Positions 12,701 to 25,500 of a stretch of 64,000 nt of DNA are shown here, one piece after another. The DNA is from Mytilus edulis (Eukaryota > Mollusca > Bivalvia > Mytilida > Mytilidae). A program made the position numbers and the translations under genes. Each line of letters opens with the position of its first letter. The first letter of the stretch is position 1. The stretch is from assembly GCF_963676685.1 (NCBI RefSeq), contig NC_092345.1, forward strand, positions 84,385,592 to 84,449,591, in the 5' to 3' direction. A model generated the notes under the pieces. It was not told where the DNA came from. It saw nothing but the letters and a program-made list of their open reading frames with translations, and ran no database searches.

Positions 12701-15700
12701 ACCACTTTTCGCGAAAAAGTATTGAAGGCAGAAGAGATTAGCAATCCATTAATATTTAGATTACAAAGTTTCCAACCTGGTATTTTTGGTATCTCTATAT
12801 TTTCGATGGAGTGCTTTGATTGTTGTCATGGTCTATTGTACCTTGCAGTATTTTTGCCTTCTCCTATATATCAATTTTTTGTTGAAGTGTACTGAAAAGA
12901 GGAGTTTGTTTGACTTATTTAACAACCACAAATGTAAATTCTCTGTGAAAATCATCAGTATTGCAGACACCCGTATCACATTACTGAAGCATTTTATCAC
13001 AAATTGTTTTGTAATATTTTAAACATATTCAGATGCAAATGAAATCAAAGAGCAGATTGCTCTGAGGGATACGATTGCCATTGTTTTCATTGACACATGT
13101 ATACATGTAGCTGGATAATATTATTTTCAAAACTAATTCAACTGCACATGTAAAATATAATTTACGTTATCTGAATAGTTACAAAATAGCCAATCCCGGA
13201 TACAAGTGTATGAACAATGTACTTATTGTGTTTTATTTTTGTACTATCAATTCCAAGTTTACTTTCCACAGCAGTCACTGAGACTCAAAGTGAGAGAAGG
13301 TATTTCACTTCGTATCTTATCACCTATTTTCCTACATTAATTCTAGGAGGAACCCCATTCCTAACTCTTTAAATATTTAATTTCCTTTGGTTCAGTGGGC
13401 ATGACTCCTGTCCATACACATTCCTCGGTTTAAATTGTGATCGTTTTTGATATAATACAACGTTTATTGACAGAATGAGTTTATTTTTCTCGACGTGTCA
13501 TATCGTATTTTGATTCAGAATTGACAGAAGTTACTTCCGGAAGGGAGACAACTCGAAACGATAATATGGAAGAAGACTTCATTTCGGCTGAAGGGGTATT
13601 GTAGTTCAATCCCTTTGTTTGTTTTTACCTTTCAAAGCAAGACAATCATAAGAATCTGAGATGTTCCTTAATGTTTAGAATAAAACGGTTGACGTGAGGG
13701 CATGGCCTTGAGCCAATGGTAAAAGTCTACAGATTGCTTGAAAGCAATCTTATCCCAAAAATTATAATATTTTGTGTTATGCATTTTTTCTATTTTAGAT
13801 GATTCCACAGTGAAAACATTTATGTCAGGATCACATGATCAGACAATTCATATATGGCAGTGGGATAGTGAATCTAACTCTGTAGACTGTGTGGCTGCAT
13901 GTCGTGGACATGCAGGTAGTGTGGATTGTATAAATATTGACCACACTAAACAAAGGGTAGGTTAAAGACATAGTTATAATGCTTTGATACTTACAGGAAA
14001 TGTGGATTGTATGACTGAAGTAAACTAAGGTTTAACAATATGTCATTGAAAAGTTTCAAATATTTTAGCCAAGAATTGACAAAGGCTTCAGCCTCTTTTT
14101 AAAAAAAACTTATGCAGTGAAACCTGTCCAAACTGAACACCCAAGGGACTTTGCGTTTTGTTCGGTTTTCACAGGTGTTCGGATTGTAGAGGTAGACGAC
14201 ACCAAAATAATTTTGGCAGGAATAATAGGTGACACAACAGCTGACAGTTTATTTTTGTGTTGATTTAGATGTAAATATAAAAGTAAAAGAAGATAAAAGA
14301 TAGACGTTTTGCTACATATTTGTTTATAAATCAAACGCCACTCCGTCAATCACGCTCGTCGTTGGGAGATGTCCGACGTGGAGCGATTTTGCTTTTTATA
14401 ATTATTTTCTCATCCGTTAATTCACTGACCAATTCAGATTCGCAGTCACTGTCATATGATGATTCCGTAGTTGAATCGGGAATGTCATTGTACACACGAG
14501 TTCTCGAACTAAACTGGTCACCCGCTGATTGATAGTTCGGCACACGATAATAGTGAAACAACAGCAGGGGTCCAGTTTGTTCTCGGACTTTATCGTTGCT
14601 AAATAGCTAACGGAAGTCTTCTGGAGCATTTGAATCAAATATATAGGGCCTCTAATGGGAATCCAGCAATCGAAATCCATTGACCTTGTTGTGTTGCACG
14701 ACTTCTTAATCCTGTGAAAGGCTTTAAAACTATTATTTAATTAAACAGTTTAGCTACAGAATGGCAGTTTCGATTTTGTGGCCGTAATTATTTGAGTAAG
14801 GTGCATTTAATTGATCTGAGGGAAAGTTCCTTTCTTGTCATTATCGGTGATGGGGGTAGCTGACCAGTTTAACGTTTCTTTACAAAAAAATCACTTTATA
14901 CATGCACACAGACATGCTAATTAGTTTGTAATAACAACTCACAAGTTCATTAAACCTCAAATACCTTCGGGGATACTCTGCCATCTTGTGTTTGTTTAAT
15001 TAAATCATGCAAATAATTAATTATATTTTATTGTTTTGATTGGTATTGATCGATTTTGACAGGTAATTTTTAGATACAAATTTACTAACGAGCCTTCAAA
15101 AAGCGTTCTGAATTCGGTGTTGACAGGGTTCGGTTTTTTCAGGTTAGATTAACGTTAATTGATAGGGAAATTTTGTGGGACTTTGAAAATTGTTCGGTTT
15201 AAACTGAAATTTGGTTTTATCAAGGTTCGGTTTACCCAGGTTTCACTGTACACAGAAAAAAATTTGGAACAAAATTGCATATTGATAAAATATTCATTAT
15301 TCTATCATGTATAAGACATATTTCAACACACATCTTTCTATAAAAAATGTGCACATTGTGTTATTTATTTTCAGTTTTGCAGTGGATCCTGGGACAAAAT
15401 GTTAAAACTCTGGTCAGCAGGTATGTGTAATTTGTTAAGAAGCAATGTTTTTGTGTTTTTTATGTTAAAAAGCAAAGCATCTTGCAAAACATGAACAGAA
15501 CTTCTGGGTTATAAAATAAAAAATCCTCAAAAAATCCTATAAGAAAAACAAGAGGAATACTTTTCATGTAAATGTAGCGGAATTTGATGAGACTGTTATT
15601 AAAGTGAGAGGGTTAGCGCTATAGAACCAGGTTTAATCCACCATTTTCTACATTTGAAAATGCCTGTACCAAGTCAGGAATATGACAGTTCTTGTCCATT

Positions 15701-18700
15701 CGTTTTTGATGCGTTTTGTTTTTTGATTTTGCCATGTGATTATGGACTTTTCAAATTGATTTTCCTCTGAGTTCAGTATTTTTGTGATTTTACTTTTTTT
15801 TTCACATGATTTTAATTTTGCCTGCTAAATATTGGCTGAATAAAGAGTATTTTGCCTTGAGTAATGTTTACAAAGATTAATGACTCAGTCTAATCAGGGA
15901 CTCACATCACTGTTAAAACCACATCTGGTACTTGTCACTGCTGTTGATGAAACATCTAATTGATGGCATTGCTGTTCAGCAGCCCCTGATGAATAATACA
16001 TCTGTTGAAGAAACATCTTGTCATTGACGCCACTGTTGAAGAAACATCTCGTCATTGACACCACTGTTGAAGAAACATCTAATCGATGACACCACTGTTG
16101 AAGAAACATCTTATCATTGAAACCACTGTTGAAGAAACATCTTATCATTGACACCACTGTTGAAGAAACATCTTATCATTGACACCACTGTTGAAGAAAC
16201 ATCTTATCATTGACAGCACTGTTGAAGAAACATCTTATCATTGAAACCACTGTTGAAGAAACATCTTATCATTGACACCACTGTTGAAGAAACATCTTAT
16301 CATTGACACCACTGTTGAAGAAACATCTTATCATTGACACCACTGTTGAAGAAACATCTTATCATTGAAACCACTGTTGAAGAAACATCTTATCATTGAC
16401 ACCACTGTTGAAGAAACATCTTATCATTGACACCACTGTTGAAGAAACATCTTGTCATTGACACCACTGTTGAAGAAACATCTAATCGATGACACCACTG
16501 TTGAAGAAACATCTTATCATTGAAACCACTGTTGAAGAAACATCTTATCATTGACACCACTGTTGAAGAAACATCTTATCATTGACACCACTGTTGAAGA
16601 AACATCTTGTCATTGACACCACTGTTGAAGAAACATCTTATCATTGACACCACTGTTGAAGAAACATCTTATCATTGACACCACTATTGAAGAAACATCT
16701 TATCATTGACACCACTGTTGAAAAAACATCTTGTCATTGAAACCACTGTTGAAGAAACATCTTATCATTGACACCACTTTGAAGCAACATCTGATTAATA
16801 AAACAACTGTTGAAATCACATCTAATCGATGACACCACTGTTGAAGCAACATTTGATTTATGAATTAAAACAATGATAGAAATCACAAAAGTTCAACTTT
16901 GCCTGAGGGTGTTAGAACCTTAGTTTCTTAATAATTTCTTAATTCCTCAACAGAAAGTAAAAAAGTTAGGTTATAAATTATATCACTTTAGAAGCACTTA
17001 CTACTGAGCTGATGATACACACAAGCTAGCTGTTCACCAGTTAACCAATGCTCAGTTTTCCTCTGAGTACATTTCCTCTATATTATTGATCTACAGTCAT
17101 GATACTGTACATTTGTTTGTTGAGTTCAGTTTTTTTCCTTTATAAGAGTGTGAGGCTGTAGAAGATGAAGATGAAGAAGATATTCCTCATAAGAAAAGAA
17201 AAACATCAAGAAGAAAAGTGCAGACTCGGGTGGGTATAAGGCAATACTAAGCCATTACATTTTTTTCTGAATTGAAGAAAAGTTGTATACAAAACAGCAA
17301 ATTATCAAATATAAGAGTTTATGAATAATTCTAGAATGGTCATCATTTTCCAGATAAAGCAAATGCCTGCATCCCTGCAGTCTTAAATTTCATCAAGTGT
17401 CTTCCTGATCTTCATTTCGCATGATAAATCAAGAATAATGTTTGTTCCGTAGGTACTTAATTACAATTTCCTAATGACAGCAATGCTGATAAGCAATTAT
17501 GAGAATTCAATTTGCAGATTAATTCGTGCAATATAGCATCATATTTTTTCAACCACTTGCTCAACATTGAAAGGAAGTGAGGATGCCCCTAAACACACGA
17601 ACAATGTTCACTAAATCCAAAGTTTTTGACGGAATTGCAATGAACAGAAAAGTTGTCTATTGCAGGTTAGATAAAAGAGTTTACAAAATAATGAATAACA
17701 TTTGTACAACTTAATTGTTTGATTAGGTACCAATCCTGGTCTACTTCAGGAGATCCTATGTGAAGTCTAAAACATCATTGGGTTGCTGTCTTATTAGAGT
17801 AAACACCTTATCTCCTTGAATTCATGTTAAAATGTGTTTGTATTATTTTCAAAGACATGAGAGAATCACAAAACTTTTTATTCTATTGTATAGATATCAA
17901 ACATATAGACCACTTTCGAATTATGCCATTCATATGAATTTCATCAAGTGTATTCCTGGTCATCATTTTGCAGGATAAACAAAAAATAATGTTTGTTCTG
18001 TAGGTACTTAATCACAATTTCCTATAAATGACAGCAATGCTTATGATAAGAATTTTTAAAATTTTCAGAATAATTCATTAAATATACGATAGCATCATAT
18101 TTTATCAACAAATTGCTATACATGGAAAGGAAGTGATAATGCCCATAAACGCAAATAGGATGTTCACTAAAACCAAAGTTTTTGACAGAATTTCAATGAA
18201 CAGGAAAGTTGTCTATAATTGCAGGTTAGATAAAACAGCTTGCAAAATAATAAATAACTTTTGTATAACTTTATTGTTTGATTAGGTACCAATCCTGACA
18301 CTGTCTGGTCACAACGAAGGTATATCAGCAGTAGAATGGATAGACACGAATCAAATCTGTACCTCATCATGGGATCACACAATCAAAACATGGGATCTAG
18401 AACAAGCTGAGGAAATCTCATCACTGGTAAGGTTCACCTCTAATACAAGCTAGGGATATCAGGATAACAGATATGTATCCCTTGAAAAAGCAAGGGGAAC
18501 TCCTAATTGCATAGGTTTTTATCTGGATTTTTGCCTGAAGTAGTCAAGGATAATCTGCTCATTGACAAGTTTGATAATAATAACATCAGAATCTACCTAG
18601 AAATTTGCAAATAGACTATAAAGTTATAAACATATGTGAAACAATACAATATTAAAAAATAAACAATAAACAATAAGGTAATACATGTATATGAAGCTTT

Positions 18701-21700
18701 ACAAGATCTACACCATTTCATATAAACTTGAGGAAAAGTATGAAATTATTGTTCAGTAATTCAACTGAATTATTTAATTTTTCCAAAAAGAAAAAAACAA
18801 GAATGTGTCCAAAGTACACGGATGCCCCACTCCCACTATCCTTTTCCATGTTCCATGGACCATGAAATTGGGTTATAATCTAATTTGGCATTAAAATTAG
18901 AAAGATCATATCATAAGCAACAAGTGTACTAAGTTTCAAGTTGATTGGACTTCAGCTTCATCAAAAACTACCTTGACCAAAAACTTTAACCTGAAACTCC
19001 CACTTTCATTTTCTATGTTCAGTGGACCGTGAAATTGGGGTTAAAAGTCTAATTTGGCTTTAAAATTAGAAAGATCATAGCATAAGCAACAAGTAAACTA
19101 AGTTTCAAGTTGATAGGACTTCAGCTTCATCAAAAACTACCTTGACCAAAAACTTTAACCTGAACGGACGCACAGACGAACAAACGAACGAACAGAGCCA
19201 CAGACCAGAAAACATCATGCCCCTCTACTATTGTAGGTGGGGCATAACCTCTACTATTGTAGGTGGGGCATTAAAACAATATTGAATGAATGAATGAATA
19301 TATTTTATTGCAGAAGCAAACATAATGCTATAGCAAAATAACGTAATAGAATGAAATTCAAAACAGTGTGGCTGTGGCCATTGATTGACACATTAAATTC
19401 ATCCATTGACTGGGACAAATTACGTGAACGTTTGTATGTAACCGTAAACGACTACTGCTCACGACGTACCTACGATAGACATTTAAACTGTGGGGTCACC
19501 AAGGTTTCTTAACGCCTTTAATTATAAAATAATTCAAAAAAATTAATCAGGAATAACCTTTATGTTTTGATTTATATAATTGATATAAATCAAAACATCG
19601 TGTTATTTCTGATTAATTTTTTCAAATTACTTTATTAAGGTGTTGAGAACCTTTGGTGACCCCATAGTTTAAGTGTCTTTAAAAAGTACACAGTGAGCAA
19701 TGGTCGTTACGGACAAACGTTCACCTAAATTGTCCCAGTCAATGGATGAATTTAATGTGTCAATCAATGGCCACAGCCACATTGTTTTGAATTTCATTCT
19801 ATACAATTACAATAATGACAGTAAACAAACAGAGAACAACACAATATGGTCATAATAAGCACATAATTACAACTGCTATGCAATGATTATTTGTGATCTT
19901 AACTTCCATGCCGCATTAAGAAATTTACACAATTTGAGCTAGACTAATAGTTTGGTAAAAAAACTGTAGTCTCAATGATCTAAAGGTAGGACATACATGA
20001 ACAAAATGGTACTCGTTTTCAATACAGTTCATATGACAGCATATACATATACGATTTTCTCTTACAATATTGTCAAAACGACCAACTTCAATATTTAGTT
20101 TTTATGTTCCACTACGCAGTCTAGTCAGTATGTTACTATTAAAATCATACTTTTAAGTAATCTTCTATACAAAACTCATTTTTCAATTTTCTATATAAAC
20201 ACAATTTTTCACAACCGTTCAAAGTAGTAAACCAGTTCTGGTAGTATTGATAATTTATACGACATTTTATATATTCAAATGCAACATTAGTGTTCTCTTG
20301 ATCATTCCATACATAATTCATACCTAGACTAAATAATAAATCACGAACATGTGATACCCAGTTTATCTAGAAATTTTCATAAGAGGGGGCCCACTGACTG
20401 CCTAAGGGGGGCCCCAATTCTGTCACGCTTCAGTAATTCCCTATATAACCAACCAAAATTTTTCTGAAAAAAGGGGGGCCCCCCCTAAATCCGCCTCTAA
20501 TACCCAGTTTATCTTGCCATTATTATGTATTGATACACTTGTTGTCAATTAATATACTATATGGTATTTATAATAAATTGTTCATTTAAAGTTTACCTAG
20601 CATGTATTTAAAAAACTAGGTTTGTGATAGAATTTAAAACAAAAATGACTCCACTATAGCAGTGCCAAATATCCCTGTTGTGATAAATATAACTGCTAAA
20701 ATGGCCTGGCGAAACCCTGTATTAACATGAAAATTTGGTAATAACTTATGAGGATTTTTTTTTTTTATTTCAGCAAGGATCAAAAGTATTTTTAGACATG
20801 AGTTATTCTCCATTAAACAGACAAATAGTAACTGGATCATCAGATAGACATGTTAGACTGTGGGATCCAAGAAGTTCAGGTTGGTTTAAACATTGAGGAA
20901 ATCAATAACAATTATTTGATTAATCTTTGCTTGTCAATATAGATATAATGAAAATCGTGACGTCTTTTTTTGATTCATTTATCAAAAGTTCAGCTTGCCT
21001 GATTATGTCAATTTCGTTTGTACCACAAGTAATAAGTCTACTATTTAAGGTATATAAAGAAATGTTTTTAGGTACATGCTTGTCCGAGTCTGACATGATT
21101 CATCTGACCATGACCTCTTTCTCATGGTTATAGCTGTAGGTCAAGATCTTATAAGGTTATAGCATGAATGATGGGTCATCTTTTTTATGAATTTTTCGTT
21201 TCTGTTCTCCAACTTCAGTTTTCCTCAACCAAATGCTATGAAACTTGTACACAATGCTTATTACCTCATCATTGTATGCCAAATATTTAAGAAAAAATCT
21301 GTGACATGACCATGTTAGTGTCACTTAACTTAAAGGAAGGCATGTATTTAATACCTGCAGTTAAATGTTGCATTGATTTTCCTTAGGATCATTGTTCATA
21401 TGATGTATGTATTATCAGTGTCATGAATTATAATGCATAATATGCCTGAAATTGACTAAAAATGAAAATTGAATTTTTCAGATGGTGCTTTGGTAAAGAG
21501 TATATATACATCACATACAGGATGGGTGTCTAGTGTTTGTTGGTCCAAGACAAATGAATTCCTGTTTATTTCTGGTTCTTATGATTCAGTAATGAAACTT
21601 TGGGACACTAGAAGGTAAATATGTCATTATTTTATTTTGTGAAGGACAACTGCAGACAAAACCATGTATTGTTTTAAATTTATACACAAAATTCATCCCA

Positions 21701-22574
21701 ATGAGTTAATTTCAGTTAATATATATACTACTCACATCTTTGACATGGTAAACAAATATAGTAAGAAATATCTTAAAACTAAAGATTTCCTGTAGAATTT
21801 TATGCATTAATTACACCTTATGTAAGAATCCGGGGTTTTGATTGGTTAATAGCCAGTGTATTTTTCACCAATTTACTGTTATCAAATGAATAGCGTTCAT
21901 TTTTAACGCCGCCAGGGTATTTGCTAAAAGGATATGCCTTTTTTACCCTCTCTGCCGTGGTATTTGCCAAAAAATATTCTATCCGACTGGACGCTTGTAA
22001 CGTCACGATCATCAATGAGTTTTAGTACATTAACATTCGGTGTAATTAAACAGATATATCATGTTATTGAGGGGTATTTGCGAAAAATACCAGTCTTGAG
22101 AATGAATTTCCCTCGCCTTAAGGCTCGTGTAATTTAACATTCTCTCGACTTGTATTTTTCGCAAATACCCCTCCTTAACATGATATATCTGTTCAATAAT
22201 GAGGGAAATTTAGATATACTGACAATAGATGTATAGAATTTGTATTATAGTGATAACTTTTAAAAACTTTTTTTACTTTTACTAATTGTGACTTGGATGG
22301 AGAGTTATTTCATTTGCACTCATACCACATCTTCTTAGCATTTATATCATTTAGCATATTGAGTACTTTAATTGACTAATGCCTTAAGTTTACTAATGAG
22401 TAAAGACAGAGTTGAAACATGATTCTGTAACATTTTCTTTTCAGTCCAAAAGCCCCATTATACAACATGACAGGCCATGATGAGAAAATCCTAGCTGTTG
22501 ATTGGTCAATACCATCATCCCTGTTGTCTGGTGGAGCAGATAACCATCTAAAAATATTTCAGTATAAACAATAA
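6722..22574 (+). CDS. WDR12: WDR12 (Ytm1 homologue), ribosome biogenesis WD-repeat protein, 12 exons
   Basis: The CDS joins 6722-6777, 8577-8662, 9938-10041, 10651-10757, 12309-12424, 13799-13956, 15375-15420, 17147-17229, 18286-18426, 20774-20879, 21482-21614 and 22445-22574. All introns are GT-AG, all phases agree, and the total is 421 codons plus TAA (human WDR12 is 423). The protein starts [17 protein letters not shown]. Residues about 10-95 are the ubiquitin-like NLE domain. WD40 blades follow from about 105 to the C-terminus, with visible endings such as [36 protein letters not shown] and VMKLWD. An acidic/basic linker (EDEDEED, then KKRKTSRRK) at about 225-250 sits between blades, as in the human protein. 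WDR12 forms the PeBoW complex with PES1 and BOP1 for 60S subunit maturation in the nucleolus. AATAAA overlaps the stop codon (22570-22575). Exon 1 is the least certain: it was found by homology and phase, and its donor CA/GTAATA is only moderate. Confidence 0.93.
9255..9419. mobile_element. 165-bp foldback element in WDR12 intron 2
   Basis: The arms begin GGAATAACAGTACTGTAGTT and end with its reverse complement. About 70 bp of each arm pairs almost perfectly, with a short GC-rich centre (GCTACGCGTCGC). Two minus-strand frames over it are artefacts of the palindrome. Confidence 0.8.
11042..11800. mobile_element. 759-bp TIR element in WDR12 intron 4
   Basis: The left end reads TACTGTGAAAGTACTTTAAT and the right end reads GTACTTTCACAGTA. 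Both arms then carry matching blocks with CAATTTTCGTGG and its complement. If the ends are CTGTGAAAG and CTTTCACAG, each is flanked by TA, which fits a Tc1/mariner/pogo-type MITE. I see no transposase inside. Confidence 0.65.
11878..12021. repeat. 144-bp near-perfect palindrome in WDR12 intron 4
   Basis: Arms of about 65 bp begin ACATCTTTTTCCTGACCAGG and end with the complement. The loop is about 10 bases near 11945-11957. Mismatches are very few, which suggests a recent insertion or duplication. The palindrome would form a stable hairpin in the pre-mRNA. Confidence 0.82.
13535..13610 (+). promoter_or_regulatory. ETS-like motif with a short frame, inside WDR12 intron 5
   Basis: ACTTCCGGAAG, a palindromic ETS core, is followed within about 30 bp by ATGGAAGAAGACTTC, an open frame of 10 codons that ends at GGG/GTATTG. 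It could be an internal promoter with a small first exon. However, a donor there would be phase 0, while the next WDR12 exon needs phase 1. AAGGGAGACAACTC also resembles a common repeat motif here. Confidence 0.15.
14115..15248. mobile_element. Pogo/Tigger-like non-autonomous element in WDR12 intron 6
   Basis: The left end is CAGTGAAACCTGTCCAAACT and the right end is the complement of CAGTGAAACCTGGGTAAACC. TA follows the right end, but TG rather than TA precedes the left end. CAGTGAAACC-type termini fit pogo-related families. The interior carries several short frames on both strands (14110-14680), none with a DDE catalytic core that I can recognise. Length is 1134 bp. Confidence 0.6.
15600..15790. 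repeat. Dispersed bivalve-type repeat
   Basis: The block with GGTTTAATCCACCATTTTCT and CCTGTACCAAGTCAGGAATA is related to the blocks at 57885-58335 (a CCTGTCCCAAGTCAGG variant). It carries no coding sequence. Confidence 0.45.
15930..16860. repeat. 31-bp minisatellite in WDR12 intron 7, about 30 units
   Basis: The unit is 31 bp and contains CACCACTGTTGAAGAAACAT followed by CTTATCATTGA. It is nearly perfect in the middle (16010-16780) and degenerate at both ends. Variants (CTTGTCATTGA, CTAATCGATGA, AACCACTG) recur in blocks, which suggests expansion of higher-order groups. It lies wholly within the intron between exons 7 and 8. The minus-strand frame 15894-16157 is a by-product. Confidence 0.93.
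17385..17738 (+). repeat. Intronic duplicate of the WDR12 exon 9 acceptor region (copy 1)
   Basis: This copy matches 17935-18297 over about 350 bp, with small indels and substitutions. It includes the polypyrimidine tract, the acceptor TTGTTTGATTAG and the first 12 coding bases of exon 9 (GTACCAATCCTG), after which similarity stops. It is therefore a decoy acceptor without an exon body. Confidence 0.85.
17935..18297 (+). repeat. Copy 2 of the same duplication, containing the used acceptor
   Basis: This copy runs directly into the full exon 9 (18286-18426), whose translation continues the WD repeat. The gap between the two copies is about 200 bp of unrelated intron. Confidence 0.85.
18795..19270 (+). 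repeat. Dispersed repeat with an internal duplication
   Basis: It begins ACAAGAATGTGTCCAAAGTA and ends with CCCCTCTACTATTGTAGGTG. A block with AAGTTTCAAGTTGAT and CATCAAAAACTACCTTGACC occurs twice. A shorter copy with one block lies at 23652-23918, on the same strand. It lies in WDR12 intron 9. Confidence 0.7.
19347..19802. mobile_element. 456-bp foldback element in WDR12 intron 9
   Basis: Its arms of about 200 bp begin TAGAATGAAATTCAAAACAG and end with the complement. Each contains the TGGCTGTGGCCATTGATTGA and GTCAATGGATGAATTTAATG blocks in opposite orientation. The ends are flanked by TA. There is a short AT-rich centre near 19580. No frame encodes a transposase. Confidence 0.8.
20360..20500. 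repeat. Short dispersed G/C-run repeat
   Basis: A block with GGGGGCCC runs and CTTCAGTAATTCCCTATATA also occurs at 33720-33850 (opposite strand) and 34310-34400. Related G-rich copies lie near 28205-28345. Confidence 0.5.
22049..22193. repeat. Palindrome in WDR12 intron 11
   Basis: AACAGATATATCATGTTATT and GAGGGGTATTTGCGAAAAAT pair with their complement at the right end (CATGATATATCTGTT). The loop is about 60 bp. A similar GGGTATTTGC block upstream (21916) suggests that it is part of a larger degraded element from about 21830. Confidence 0.65.
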
Positions 22575-25500
22575 AAAATAATGAAACTTTTAAGGTTTTA
22601 ATATCTTTATTCATTAAAAAAGACTTAGACATCCATTGTGACAGATTATAAAAACATTCAATATCAAGTAGGTCTGTTATATTCTCTTTAAAAATGAATT
22701 GTTCAGACTTCTCTATTCAAGGATCAATGAATACATACTAACTTGTTTTGGTATAGTTTTCAACACTATAAAAAATAAATTACATGTATATTGCAAAAAA
22801 GTGTTATGAATCTTGCAACCGTGTTATTTCCAGAAGTTGTGTTCCATGATTCTTTTTTACAAAACAATTGTACTGGGTCGAGGATTGCTCAGTATGTTTA
22901 CCTGTGTTAACTTTGGATATTTTGGTCAACGCTGATTAGGTTACCATGGTTACTCTATTTATCTGACACACTGAAGTATTGGTGAAAGTATTATAATTTA
23001 TAAAAGTTTTTAACCCTAAATGAACCTTCAAATTTTTTTGGAAAACAGAAAAAAAATGTATGCTCCATTGTTCTGTACTTGGTAAAACAATACAGTACAC
23101 TCTAATTTAATGGTGAGATGGGTGGTTCTTGTGTACATGGTAAAATGGTTGCATATAAAGTTGGATCATTTGCCATATCTAGACATTTCTTTGAAATTTC
23201 TCTCTCCATGATATTCAATTGGTTTTCATAAAGGTCAACTAATTTAGTTTCTGCAAGAATAATTTAGATTCATATACAATGACACCAATCTTTTCAAAGA
23301 TGAATAACTTGCAAAACTAAAAGAAGCATTATCTAATTGGGAAATTTATTTGGAAAGACCTTCTCAGACTTCTGCATTATTAACCAAATGTTTAATAGTG
23401 GATAAAAAGTTTGCAGGATTGAATTAAATGCTTGTTAATCTTGAATAACATTGAAAACATGAAATAACAAAACAACTTGTATATAATTTTCACTTTGTTT
23501 TGTAACATTTGCTATTTCTTGTGCAAGATCTGAAAACACCTAGTATAAAAGGGTCATGTTTGGATGACTTTATATGCAAATATTTTATCAGCCAATTATT
23601 TTTAGCCAAGAGCTGGCTTTTTCCGGTAAATGTACTGAACACAATTTGAAACAAGAATGTGTCCACAGTACACGGATGCCCCACTCGCACTATCATTTTC
23701 TATGTTTAGTGGACCGTGAAATTGGAATAAATTCTCTAATTTGGCATTAAAATTAGAATGATCTTATCAAAGGGAACATGTATACTAAGTTTCAAGTTGA
23801 TTAGACTTCAACTTCATCAAAAACTACCTTGACCAAAAACTTTAACCTGAAGCGGGACAGACGGACGCACAGACCAGAAAACATAATGCCCCTCTACTAT
23901 CGTAGGTGGGCATAAAAAAGTCAATCACTGAAAAAGAGTACACAGAAATCATCATGCTGAATATGACCCCTTGAGGATTTTTTTTCAGATCTTACAAAAG
24001 CTGAATGGCAAAGGAAAATCAGATTGCTCACCCCATGTCCTCTGTGCAAAAGTATTTAATCCCCCCTTTTATTTGCTTCTAAGCAAAATACATTTTGTTC
24101 TGTTTTAAACAATCATTTTTTAACAAAAAGAAATGATAGTTATAAAAATACCTAGGCTTCTGTCTTTTAATAACAAGAGTGCACACGCTGAAATGTCTCG
24201 CCTTCTATACTAATCATTGATATTATGTTGATAGTCCTAAGTATAAAGCTAAGCTTTATTACAACTGTCACATAAACTTAACATTAACCAAGATAACTAA
24301 ACAAAGACCAATGAACCTTGAAAAAGAGGTCCAGGTCAGATGAATCATGCCAGGCAGACAGGTACAGCTAACAATGCTTCTATACAACATATATAGTTGA
24401 CACATTACTTATAGTTTAAGAAAAATAGACCAAAACACAAAAACTTAACACTGTGCAATGAACCGTGAAAATGAGGTCACAGTTAAATAAAACCTGCTCG
24501 ACTGCTCGACTGACATAAAGATTATAAAATATCTCCATACACCAAATATAGTTGACCTATATGGCATATAGCATTAGACCAAAACTCAAAAACTTAACTT
24601 TGACCACTGAACCATGAAAATGAGGTCAAGGTCACATGACATCTGCCCGCTAGACATGTACACTTAACAATCATTCCATACAACAAATATAGTAGACCTA
24701 TTGCATATGGTATGAGAAAAACAGACCAAAACACAAAAATTTAACTATAACCACTGAACCATGAAAATGAGGTCAAGGTCAGATGACACCTGCCAGTTGG
24801 ACATGTACACCTTACAGTACTTCCATACACCGAATATACTAGCCCTATTGCTTATAGTATCTGAGATATGGACTTGACCACCAAAACTTAACCTTGTTCA
24901 CTGATCCATGAAATGAGGTCGAGGTCAAGTGAAAACTGTCTGACAGACACGAGGACCTTGCAAGGTACGCACATATCAAATATAGTTATCCTATTACTTA
25001 TAATAAGAGAGAATTCAACATTACAAAATATTTGAACTTTTTTTTCAAGTGGTCACTGAACCATGAAAATGAGGTCAAGGACATTGGACATGTGACTGAC
25101 GGAAACTTCGTAACATGAAGCATCTATATACAAAGTATGAAGCATCCAGGTCTTCCACCTTCTAAAATATAAAGCTTTTAAGAAGTGAGCTAACGCCGCC
25201 GCCGTAGCCGCCGTAGCCGCCGCCGGATCACTATCCCTATGTCGAGCTTTCTGCAACAAAAGTTGCAGGCTCGACAATAAAAAAATTGCAATTGAATGCA
25301 TAAAGATACTTCACCCCTATATGAATTTTCTTTAACTGAGATGTCTTGCCTTTTGTAGGATTGCAATTTTAAAAGCTTGAATATTTTACTAAGGAACACA
25401 TAAGACATTAACAATACAATATAACGCAGGGTCATTATCACTTATACCCAAATACTAAGCAACAAAAATATTTACTATCAAATATAAATTAAATACAACA

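Noticed and set aside
13774-13798. Upstream methionine of the frame containing WDR12 exon 6
   Set aside because: It lies in the intron, before the acceptor TATTTTAG. The exon starts at 13799.
15894-16157. Minus-strand 87-codon frame with repeated RCFFNSG
   Set aside because: It is a translation of the 31-bp minisatellite in WDR12 intron 7.
15930-16860. CRISPR-like appearance of the 31-bp array
   Set aside because: The units are contiguous without unique spacers, and the host is an animal.
25053-25441. Frames with runs of alanine or arginine (AAATAATAAA, RRRLRRLRRRR)
   Set aside because: They come from GCC/GCCGTA triplets at the end of the 24172-25285 dispersed repeat; the equivalent end of the second copy, near 56405, lacks most of them.
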